A program made the translations under genes and the position numbers. Below, one piece after another: positions 8,571 through 15,119 of a stretch of 15,119 nucleotides of DNA. Source of the stretch: Saprospiraceae bacterium (GTDB lineage Bacteria; Bacteroidota; Bacteroidia; Chitinophagales; Saprospiraceae); NCBI GenBank assembly GCA_016714765.1, contig JADKCF010000045.1:1-15119 (forward strand), read 5' to 3'. Under the pieces are notes generated by a model, which saw only the letters and a program-made list of their open reading frames with translations, made no database searches and had not been told where the DNA came from. Within the stretch, counting starts at the first letter, position 1. Every line of letters begins with the position of its first letter.

Positions 8571-8578
8571 TATTTTTG
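8571..8578 (+). promoter_or_regulatory. Candidate -7 element upstream of the SprB-like gene
   Basis: TATTTTTG matches TAnnTTTG exactly. No TTTG lies at the proper distance; the nearest (8540-8543) is 27 bases upstream, too far. The element is 34 bases before the preferred start at 8613, and would leave too little leader for the earlier ATG at 8589. Confidence 0.3.
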
Positions 8579-8612
8579 TTTTAATGATATGGAAATATTT
8601 ATTTGCAATAGA

Positions 8613-11600
8613 ATGCGAAAAATGTTAATTAGGTCGATTATTGTTGTCGCTCTAAGTGCATTTTATGTTTCATTGGCAATCAGTCAAACACATTGCAAAA
8701 TGGATGGTTTGATCTTTGTCTTGCCCGACTTTTGCAATACTAATAATTTTATTTTGCATGCCCAACATTCAGGTCCACACGTGGACCCAGTTACTTTTTA
8801 TTGGTCAACAGCTGAAACAACAGAAAATATCACAGTACCTGCAGCCGTGGGTACGTATTCTGTGACTGTGACAGATAATGTAGGATGTACAGCTACAGAT
8901 GATGTGATAATAAGTGATTTGTCCCCATTTTTCTACATTATAGAAGGATATAACCTATGTGAAGGCCAACAAGGTCAGCTTATTATAAATTGGGGTTACT
9001 TTGAACCTCCCACAGGTGTTACATATCAATGGTCAACAGGAGATAACACACCGATAACAAATATTTCTGGATCTGGCACCTACTCAGTCACGTTAACAGA
9101 TCCGAATTCGGGATGTAGCGTTGTTGTTTCTGATAATATTTCTGTGATTCCTTCCCGTGCCTGAAATTTCGGGAACAACGGCACTTTGCTCTGGGAACTC
9201 GGGCACACTTACGGTTTCAGGTGGGCCATTTTCATCAATAACCTGGGATCCTGACGGTTGGACCACAGAAACTGTAAACATAAACCAACCAGGAATGTAT
9301 ACTGTTACAGTTTTTAACACAGACGGATGTTCTGCTATGGATGTCTTCGAAGTGGTTTCAATTGGTGATATACCAATAGTGGGTGGGCCAACATCTTTAT
9401 GTTCAGGTCAAATGGGCACTTTAACCGTTACAAATTCGGGTCTATTTTCCTCCTTTAATTGGAGCGATGGTAGTACGACACCTACTATGGAAATCTTTGG
9501 ACCAGGACTGTATTCTGTTACAGTAACTGATATAGCTGGTTGTAATGCCGTTGAATATATTGATGTATTGGATTTAACAAGTTTTGGGATTACAGGAACA
9601 GAAACGCCTAATTCATCTTGTGGTGCTCCTAATGGAATCATTGACATCACAGTGTCTCCGGCAGACAGCTACACGTATGCTTGGTCAAATGGCGCTTCAT
9701 CTGAAGATTTGGTCAATATATCAGGTGGTTCTTATACGGTCACGGTTACAAACCAAAACATGTGTACCAATACATTGGTCTTTGTATATTAGATACAGGA
9801 CCAAGTATTCAACTTGATCAAACATCCACCAATGCCACTTGTGGTCAATCCAATGGTAGCATAAATCTAAGTGTGAGTCCAGCAGGAAGCTATACGTATG
9901 CTTGGTCGAATGGTGCAACTTCCGAAGATATCAGCAATCTGGCAGCAGGAACCTACAATGTTACGGTGACAGGTAGTAGTGGCTGTACTGCTACAACATC
10001 TGCCACCATTATAAATGACAATACATCATTTACCATCACAGGCATCACAACGGATAATACATCCTGCTTGACACCCAATGGAAGCATCAGTTTAACTATC
10101 ACACCAAGTGGCAGCTACGCCTTCTCCTGGTCGAATGGTGCATCATTAGAAGATATCAATAACTTAGCATCAGGAAGCTATAGCGTTACCGTAACAGATG
10201 CGGCTTTATGCATCAGTGTGGCTACATTTACTGTGAGCGACAATGTTGTCTTGCCATCGCTCACGACTTCGACAATAAATGCCACTTGCGGTCAGTCCAA
10301 TGGTAGCATAAATCTAAGTGTGAGTCCAGCAGAGCTTATACGATGCTTGGTCGAATGGTGCAACTTCCGAAGATATCAGCAATCTGGCAGCAGGGAACCT
10401 ACAATGTTACGGTGACGGGTATAGTGGCTGACCACTACAACATCTCCATTATGAATGACAACATCATTACCATCAAGGCATCACCACGGATAATACATCC
10501 TGCTTGTTAGCCAAATGAAGTATCAACTAACCATCACACCAAGTACATTTTCACCTGGTCAGATGGTGCATCATTAGAAGATATCAATCTTAGCATCAGG
10601 AAGCTATAGTGTCACCGTGACAGATGCGACATCTTGTAGTAGTTTGGCTACATTTACTGTGGGTAACAATGTTGTCTTGCCATCGCTCACGACTTCGACA
10701 ATAAATGCCACTTGCGGTCAATCCAATGGTAGTATAAATCTAATTGTGAGTCCAGCAGGAAGCTATACGTATGCTTGGTCAGAATTGTAACTTCCGGAAG
10801 ATAACAACAATCTAGCAGCAGGAACCTACAATGTTACCGTGACAGGCAGTAATGGCTGCCCTGCGACGACATCAGCTACCATCATCAATGACAATACTTC
10901 ATTTACCATCACAGGTATCACAACGGAAAATACATCATGCTTGACACCCAATGGAAGCATCAGTTTAACTATCACACCAAGTGGCAGTTACACCTTCTCC
11001 TGGTCGAATGGCTCATCATTAGAAGATATCAATAACTTAGCATCAGGAAGCTATAGTGTCACAGTGACGGATGCAACATCTTGTAGCAGTGTGGCTACAT
11101 TTACTGTGGGTAACAATGTTGTCTTGCCATCGCTCATGACTTCGACAATAAATGCCACTTGCGGTCAATCCAATGGTAGTATAAATCTAAGTGTGAGTCC
11201 AGCAGGAAGCTATACGTATGCTTGGTCGAATGGTGCAACTTCCGAAGATATCAACAATCTAGCAGCAGGAACCTACAATGTTACCGTGACAGGCAGTAAT
11301 GGCTGTACTGCGACGACATCAGCTACCATCATCAATGACAATAATTCATTTACCATCACAGGCATCACCACGGATAATACATCCCTGCTTGACGCCAAAT
11401 GGCAGTATCAATTTAACCGTCGCACCAAGTGGCAGTTACACCTTCTCCTGGTCGAATGGCTCATCATTAGAAGATATCAATAACTTAGCATCAGGAAGCT
11501 ATAGTGTCACCGTGACAGATGCGACATCTTGTAGTAGTGTGGCTACATTTACTGTGGGTAACAATGTTGTCTTGCCATCGCTCACGACTTCGACAATAAA

Positions 11601-13426
11601 TGCCACTTGCGGTCAGTCCAATGGTAGCATAAATCTAATTGTGAGTCCAGCAGGAAGCTATACGTATGCTTGGTCGAATGGTGCAACTTCCGAAGATATC
11701 AGCTATCTAGCAGCAGGAACTTACAATGTTACGGTGACAGGTAGTAATGGCTGTACTGCGACGACTTCTGCCACCATTATGAATGACAACTCTTCATTTA
11801 ATATTACGGGAATCAAGACAGATCATACATCTTGCTTGACGCCAAACGGAAGTATCAATGGCGTTACTTCGTCGGCTCATCAATAGAAGAAACAACAACA
11901 GCTGGCATTTACAGACGGAGCAACTCTTGGATTGGCTACTTTCAATGGTGCTCTTGACTTCGAAAATAAATGCCACTGCGGTCAACCAATGGTAGTACAA
12001 TAATTTGTAGCAGGAATATATATTGCGTGAACCGTAACAGATTCCAGACCTCAGTGACAGCATGGGCCCTGTCATTCATTTACCACAGGCATGAGGGTGT
12101 CTTTTGACACCCAATGCTCACTTCAACTTTCACCAATGCCACTTCCGGTCGAATGGCATCATTAGGATATCAACAACTTGAGGAAGTGTGAGCGACAGAG
12201 GAAGCTATACTTATGCTTGGTCAAATGGTGCAAGCTTCATCCGGAGATAAATATCAGCAATCTGGCAATGGCAACTTCCGAAGATACTGTAATCTTACAA
12301 CGTTACCGTGACGGGTAGTAGTGGCTGTACTGCGACCACTATGACATCTGCTACCATCATTTAATATAGGGAACAGACAGATCATCACCTTTACCATCGG
12401 AAGTATCATTTATCACCCAACGGATAATTGTTACACATCGTGCTTGACACCCAATGGCCCAGTAGCATCCGGTTTAACTATCACGCAATGTGCGGTCAGT
12501 CCATTAGCACCTTCTCCTGGTCGAATGGTGCATCATTAGGATATCAATAACTTGGCATCAGGAAGCTATAGCGTCACCGTGACAGATACAGACTTCTTGT
12601 GTGGATTTTGGCCACATTTACCCGTATAGAAGACATTAAATTTCTTTGATTGATCTATTGGCACGCAGCAGATTGTTTTGGACATTCTGGTTGGATAGAA
12701 GTTTTGTTGCCTACGACGCTAATGATCTTACTTATTCCATGGACGGTGGATTGACTTTTGTGCATTAAACCAAATCGACAACTTAAGTCCGGAGATTGTG
12801 AAGTGATGATCAAAAATGGTTTGGGCTGTTTATTTTTCGATACCATCCATATCCCTGAGCAACAAGAAATTATGTGCAAGTTATCCCAGAAATCAACTTA
12901 AAATTCGGGTTTCTCAACAAATAGAAGTAGATATTGCCAGACCTTCCTATAGCACTAATAGATACCGTTATTTGGACGCCAACAAATGGTCTTGTCTTTG
13001 AAGATACATCCATAAATAGTTTGCTGCATCTGCCTTCTTGAATACATCTGATGGATCGTACACCGTAACTGTTTTTACCTTTGATGGTTGTATCGCAGAT
13101 GCTACTATAAGTGTACGAAATGTAAGTAATTTGGATATTTATGCACCGAATATCATAAATCCAGGAAGCAATTCTGGAAATAATAGTTTTTATCTAATAT
13201 CCAAACCAGGAAGTGTCAAGGTTATCAAAACACTACGTATCTATGATCGATGGGGCAATATGGTTTTTTTAGCTAAAAACATCCAGCCGGATGACCCCAC
13301 TGTGGGTTGGCGAGTACATTTCTCGGGCTACTGTAAACCCCTGCTGTATTTGTACGGGTGGCAGATATTGATTTCATAGATGGAATCACATTAATCAAAA
13401 AAGGTGATGTAACGGTGATAAAGTAG
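8613..13426 (+). CDS. Giant SprB-like repeat adhesin with T9SS type B (gliding-motility) C-terminal domain, frameshifted
   Basis: Secreted surface protein, roughly 1,600 aa as assembled. The chosen start, ATG 8613, gives MRKMLIRSIIVVALSAFYVS with cleavage after AISQ; ATG 8589 is an alternative. Five diverged Ig/SprB-like units (about 8700-9790) precede an array of alternating 75- and 74-aa SprB repeats (9831-11880), a scrambled stretch (to about 12640), a non-repeat domain and a type B sorting domain ending tag 13424-13426. Each repeat has a paired-Cys and Trp pattern: C..(S/P)NGSI, Y.(Y/F).WSNG, G.Y.VTVT, C. Frame changes occur near 9155, 9785, 10333, several between 10400 and 10800, 11383, and throughout 11880-13040. 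SprB-type proteins are T9SS-exported adhesins involved in gliding or attachment in some Bacteroidota; that role here is inference. True length is unknown because the repeats are probably collapsed. Confidence 0.85.
8700..9790 (+). other. Five diverged SprB/Ig-like units
   Basis: Five beta-sandwich units of about 70-75 residues at roughly 8700-8935, 8937-9160, 9160-9370, 9370-9582 and 9583-9790. Each keeps Cys near the start, W(S)xG in the middle, GxYSVTVT near the end and a second Cys. They differ clearly from one another and are not recent duplicates. The fifth (SCGAPNGIIDITVSP, YTYAWSNGASSEDL) is closest to the array. Frame changes near 9155 and 9785 fall between units. Confidence 0.8.
9831..11880 (+). 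repeat. 447-bp tandem array of paired SprB repeats (A 75 aa, B 74 aa)
   Basis: The landmark aatgccactt recurs at 9831, 10278, 10704, 11151 and 11599: intervals 447, 426, 447 and 448. The 426 interval has a net loss of 21 bases in a damaged copy; the 448 has a one-base insertion near 11383. Each unit is an A repeat (CGQSNGSINLSVSP, YTYAWSNGATSED, GTYNVTVTG) then a B repeat (CLTPNGSISLTITP, FSWSNG, LEDINNLASGSYSVTVTD). A-to-B distance is 225 bases and B-to-A 222. A1 and A4 differ at only about 10 of ~170 bases, so the array spread recently or is kept uniform by gene conversion. At least four full units and a fifth partial one are visible; the B copy of the fifth is diverged and truncated near 11860. 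Confidence 0.9.
11881..12640 (+). other. Scrambled repeat tail with no usable frame
   Basis: Short blocks identical to the A and B repeats (for example aatgccact at 11969, aatgccactt at 12135, gtgcttgacacccaatgg near 12440, ctcctggtcgaatggtgcatcatt near 12514) appear out of order, interleaved and with small losses. No frame stays open. The pattern is that of several near-identical repeat copies merged into one consensus, not a biological rearrangement. It marks an unresolved number of additional repeat units. Confidence 0.75.
12641..13090 (+). other. Non-repeat domain before the sorting signal, frameshifted
   Basis: Read across frames this encodes one diverged SprB-like unit (YSMDGGLTFV, QIDNLSPG, CEVMIKNGLGCFF, then IPEQQEI) followed by a linker domain (INLKI, QQIEVDIA, LIDTVIW, TPTNGLVFEDTSIN, NTSDGSYTVTVFTFDGC). 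This is the usual pre-C-terminal layout of gliding-motility-associated proteins. At least four single-base shifts break it. Confidence 0.65.
13100..13426 (+). other. T9SS type B sorting domain (gliding motility-associated C-terminal domain)
   Basis: Sequence reads IYAPNIINPGSNSGNNSFYL, then LRIYDRWGNMVFLAKN, QPDDPTVGW, and after frame changes near 13308 and 13330 NPAVFVRVADIDFIDG and KKGDVTVIK at the stop. The YDRWG(N) and GDVT motifs are diagnostic of the type B signal. Unlike the type A tail of the neighbouring gene, type B domains are generally not cleaved in the same way and serve SprB-like proteins. Confidence 0.9.
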
Positions 13427-13504
13427 ATATGATTTTTACTTTTTCATGCTTTTTAAGTTAGTTTACTAAAAAATATAAAATAATTTATAATTATAGTTAA
13501 ATAT

Positions 13505-13521
13505 TTATTGATAATCAATAA
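13505..13521. promoter_or_regulatory. Perfect 17-base palindrome, candidate operator
   Basis: TTATTGAT-A-ATCAATAA: 8-base arms around one central base, no mismatch. It covers the ATTG at 13507-13510 that serves as the -33 element of the promoter ahead of DUF2975 and the XRE regulator. A dimeric repressor bound here would block RNA polymerase; autoregulation by the downstream XRE protein is the simplest inference. Confidence 0.5.
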
Positions 13522-13537
13522 CAATATATTATCTTTG
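13507..13537 (+). promoter_or_regulatory. Bacteroidota-type promoter for DUF2975-XRE
   Basis: ATTG at 13507-13510, 19-base spacer, TATCTTTG at 13530-13537 (exact TAnnTTTG). The start codon lies 20 bases after the -7 element, a typical short leader with an A-rich ribosome-binding region (ttaaaaatta). This is the best promoter in the window. Confidence 0.6.
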
Positions 13538-13556
13538 CATCGTAATTTAAAAATTA

Positions 13557-14096
13557 ATGGTTATGTCAAAGAAAATGATTTTATTTTTAAAGCATTAAAT
13601 GTAATGTCCTGGATAATTTTATCGGACTATGTGTGAGGCTGGAGCGTTGATTTTCAATTTTGGTTTTACACTCTTCAAGCCTGTTTGCCACCCACAATGT
13701 GTACTCGAGGTCTCGACACAGCAGAATTATACGGAAAATCAATTTAGTCATTAGTTGGGTATTATGAGTTTTGCCATTTATCTTGTCATTGTTGAAAACA
13801 TATTAATTTTGTTGGTAGTTAATATTTTGAAAAACTAAACACTGGAAAACCTTTTAGCCAAGAAATAGCCAAATTGATAGAAAAATCAGTTTTGAAGCGC
13901 TGCTATTGCTATAGTGAGTGTCGTAGCAAATCAGATACCCATGAACTTTGAGTTTGGCTATAAAGTATGAGCCATATCGAAGCCCTATTGGGCTGATATA
14001 GCATCATTTCTGATGATGGCGGCCATTGTTTTTGTGATATCACAAATATTTAATAAAGGATTAAGAAATTCAAACGAAAACGACTTAACTGTATAA
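13557..14096 (+). CDS. DUF2975 membrane protein, frameshifted
   Basis: Four-helix membrane protein of about 180 aa, normally encoded directly upstream of a small XRE regulator. Reading across frames gives MSKKMILFLK, NVMSWIIFIGLCVEAGALIF, NFGFTLFKPV, then SHYVGIMSFAIYLVIVE, NILILLVVNILKKLNTGKPF, SQEIAKLIEKISFEALLIAI, VSVVANQ and ADIASFLMMAAIVFVISQIF, ending NENDLTV at taa 14094-14096. These match the DUF2975 family. The first frame stops after 13 codons (MVMSKKMILFLKH), and further shifts lie around 13615, 13700-13760, 13835, 13905 and 13960. Two ATGs (13557, 13563) share the frame. DUF2975 function is not established; coupling to a regulator suggests a sensor or regulator-sequestering role. 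The order and spacing argue for one bicistronic operon. Confidence 0.75.
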
Positions 14097-14122
14097 ACCA
14101 TATAATAGTAAATGTAGATGTG

Positions 14123-14306
14123 ATGATGGCTAAGCGCAAGATGTCGCTCAATGAGCTGTCAAAGAAAGAGTGGATTTAACACTTTCCAATCTTTCGATCC
14201 TGAAAACTAGTAAAGCTAAAATGTCGGGTTTTGGCACACTGGAGAAGCACTTTGCGGGCATAGCTGCCCGGCAGGAGACATTTTGGAATACAGGGTGAAT
14301 GATTGA
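14123..14306 (+). CDS. Small XRE (YozG-like) helix-turn-helix regulator, frameshifted
   Basis: DNA-binding regulator of the XRE/YozG type, about 65-70 aa when repaired. Sequence: IIVNVDV, MMAKRKMSLNELS, (shift near 14160) VDLTLSNLSILKTSKAK, MSGFGTLEK, (shift near 14250) L, CPAGDILEYRVND, tga 14304-14306. The helix-turn-helix spans MSLNELSKR to ILKT; the CQPGDILEY-like ending is typical. The listed start is the first in-frame ATG; relatives begin about 8 codons earlier and the frame is open upstream to about 14093, so the true start codon is probably lost to an error near 14097. Immediately follows DUF2975. Likely binds the palindrome at 13505-13521, though that is unproven. Confidence 0.7.
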
Positions 14307-14628
14307 GCAACTCTCCTGGTTTGCATTTTTAATTCAGATAATAAAATAATTTGGTGAAATGAATTCATTACGACTCTAATCAGGATTAATTCTAGGACAT
14401 CATCGGAACACAGACCGTTTTGCCACTTTTTCGGATGTGGGTACCTTGAAATTAGGAGTTGAGTTAGTTTTCACTATTCCAATATCCTTTTGAGTCATAC
14501 TGGCTCCGTTTGATAGAGTCACCAAAAATAATTCTATTGAGGGTTGTCTATGGTTTATTTGTTTATGTTTACCTAAACGAATATCCTTAATTGTAGTTTT
14601 ACCAATACTTTACCTGAGATATCTGAAA
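14307..14628. other. Unassigned AT-rich stretch with a minus-strand open frame
   Basis: No recognised gene. On the minus strand, 14609 down to 14400 is free of stops for 69 codons. It reads SIGKTTIKDIRLGKHKQINH and later MTQKDIGIVKTNSTPNFKV, AKRSVFR; a second frame continues DDVLELILIRVV. It has no ATG before the internal Met. On the plus strand, a frame from ATG 14358 carries hydrophobic text (GTLKLGVELVFTIPISF, ISLIVVLPILYL) but three stops or shifts. Either may be a damaged gene; I cannot name a family for either. Confidence 0.3.
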
Positions 14629-14739
14629 CAGTAAGTTATGGGAGCTATTTTCCTATGTTAGAGAAATGCGCTGAAGGCACAGTTAAGTTGGAAGGAATTT
14701 AGGTTAATTAAAATTTTTAAGAGCTATCATAACTTACTG
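14629..14739. repeat. 111-bp element bounded by 18-base inverted repeats
   Basis: CAGTAAGTTATGGGAGCT at 14629-14646 and AGCTATCATAACTTACTG at 14722-14739 are inverted repeats matching at 16 of 18 positions, with 75 bases between. No coding potential lies inside. It could be a small non-autonomous transposable element (MITE-like) or a long-looped RNA structure. No clear target-site duplication is visible at the edges. Confidence 0.45.
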
Positions 14740-14772
14740 AATTGTGTTTTAAATTGTACATCAGACAAATTT

Positions 14773-14795
14773 GATAAAAAATTTATTTTTTTATC
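14773..14795. terminator. AT-only hairpin
   Basis: gataaaaaa (14773-14781) and ttttttatc (14787-14795) form a perfect 9-bp stem with a 5-base loop. Stability is low because eight of nine pairs are A-T. It could act as a weak bidirectional terminator, or be chance in AT-rich DNA. Confidence 0.25.
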
Positions 14796-14798
14796 CGG

Positions 14799-14846
14799 TT
14801 TTTCTTTCACCAGATTTTAAGTAAAATTTTTCTTTCCTGATTTTAA
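14799..14846. repeat. Imperfect ~20-base direct repeat
   Basis: tttttctttcaccagatttt followed by aa (14799-14820) is repeated as tttttctttcctgattttaa (14827-14846), with a 2-base length difference and 6 bases between. It is probably a local slippage duplication; no function is evident. Confidence 0.4.
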
Positions 14847-14906
14847 TTATATGGTGATTTATTTGATATATAATTATAAGTATACTAAACTTTTGATGAT
14901 AAATTG

Positions 14907-14969
14907 TGATAAAGATCATAGTTTTTGGGTTTTAAATTTGTAGTGGCTTTTCAAAAGTGATTATGATCA
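14907..14969. promoter_or_regulatory. Two TGAT-N4-ATCA sites, CRP/FNR-like operators
   Basis: TGATaaagATCA at 14907-14918 and TGATtatgATCA at 14958-14969, lying within 15-base direct repeats GTGATnAnGATCATA that match at 13 of 15 positions. Their centres are 51 bases apart, near five helical turns. The shape matches the core of CRP/FNR-family operators (TTGAT-N4-ATCAA). They lie about 100 and 50 bases upstream of the putative -7 element at 15015. Confidence 0.4.
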
Positions 14970-15014
14970 TATATACAACAAGCATTTGTCATAATATTGT
15001 CAAAATGTAACAGA

Positions 15015-15022
15015 TATCTTTG
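15015..15022 (+). promoter_or_regulatory. Candidate -7 element of the last gene
   Basis: TATCTTTG, exact TAnnTTTG and identical to the element at 13530-13537. The upstream partner is poorly placed (ATTG at 14996-14999, spacer 15; TTTG at 14985-14988, spacer 26). It lies 47 bases before ATG 15070, consistent with promoter position. Confidence 0.35.
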
Positions 15023-15069
15023 TTGCATAGCCAATAATATAATTCAATTTTTCACATAAAAATAATGTT

Positions 15070-15119
15070 ATGAACTTTGCCTTTCAGAAAATTCCGAACT
15101 TTAGTGACCATCATGATAA
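15070..15119 (+). CDS. Start of an unidentified gene, truncated by the window end
   Basis: ATG 15070 opens a frame to the end of the window: MNFAFQKIPNFSDHHD and two further bases. The ATG lies in an A/T-rich leader, and a promoter-like element lies 47 bases upstream. Sixteen residues are too few to assign a family. An ATG at 15065 meets a stop after one codon. Confidence 0.35.
   Translation, partial: MNFAFQKIPNFSDHHD

Noticed and set aside
9831..11880. Regularly spaced repeats as a CRISPR array
   Set aside because: Units are 447 bases, coding, nearly identical along their whole length and lack spacer/repeat alternation; they are protein repeats.
14933..14940. Exact TAAATTTG as a promoter -7 box
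   Set aside because: No upstream partner at a proper distance and no start codon shortly downstream; such octamers are frequent in this AT-rich stretch.

Overview
The window comes from an AT-rich Bacteroidota genome, most likely a Saprospiria-like lineage. This rests on two large secreted proteins with type IX secretion (T9SS) C-terminal sorting domains (one type A, one type B/gliding-motility type), SprB-like repeats, the ApbE-DUF4266-DUF3570 gene set, a DUF2975/XRE pair, and promoter-like sequences of the Bacteroidota form (TTTG-N19/20-TAnnTTTG). All confidently identified genes lie on the plus strand.

Layout. Bases 49-1161 hold a ferritin-like/VIT1 iron-transporter gene read in several frames. 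Bases 1301-4193 hold a compact, fully intact operon: a four-helix membrane protein of DUF2231-like character, the FAD:protein FMN transferase ApbE, a tiny Cys-tailed lipoprotein (DUF4266) and an outer-membrane beta-barrel (DUF3570). The spacing (8-base overlap, TAATG overlap, 19-base gap) points to one transcript for an envelope redox module. Bases 4474-5478 encode an APH-fold small-molecule kinase. Bases 5621-8362 encode a secreted VCBS/FG-GAP plus ASPIC/UnbV protein with a type A sorting domain. Bases 8613-13426 encode a giant SprB-like adhesin with a type B sorting domain; its core is a nearly identical 447-bp tandem repeat. Bases 13557-14306 hold a DUF2975 membrane protein followed by a small XRE regulator, behind a strong promoter overlapped by a perfect palindrome. 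The last ~800 bases are AT-rich, with inverted and direct repeats, two TGAT-N4-ATCA sites and the start of a gene that runs off the window.

Quality caution. The VIT1 gene, both surface-protein genes and the DUF2975/XRE pair are broken by many small indels, yet conserved family sequence continues across every break in another frame. Many breaks are at homopolymers or inside tandem repeats, and the repeat tail (about 11880-12640) looks like several repeat copies merged together. I read this mainly as uncorrected long-read or low-coverage consensus error and repeat collapse, not decay. The block 1301-5478 is clean. Frameshifted genes are therefore given as whole genes with approximate break points.

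The most interesting functional idea is that the DUF4266 lipoprotein beside ApbE carries an SGAT tetrapeptide resembling the ApbE flavinylation motif, which would make it a candidate FMN acceptor in an envelope electron-transfer system with the DUF3570 barrel and the membrane protein.
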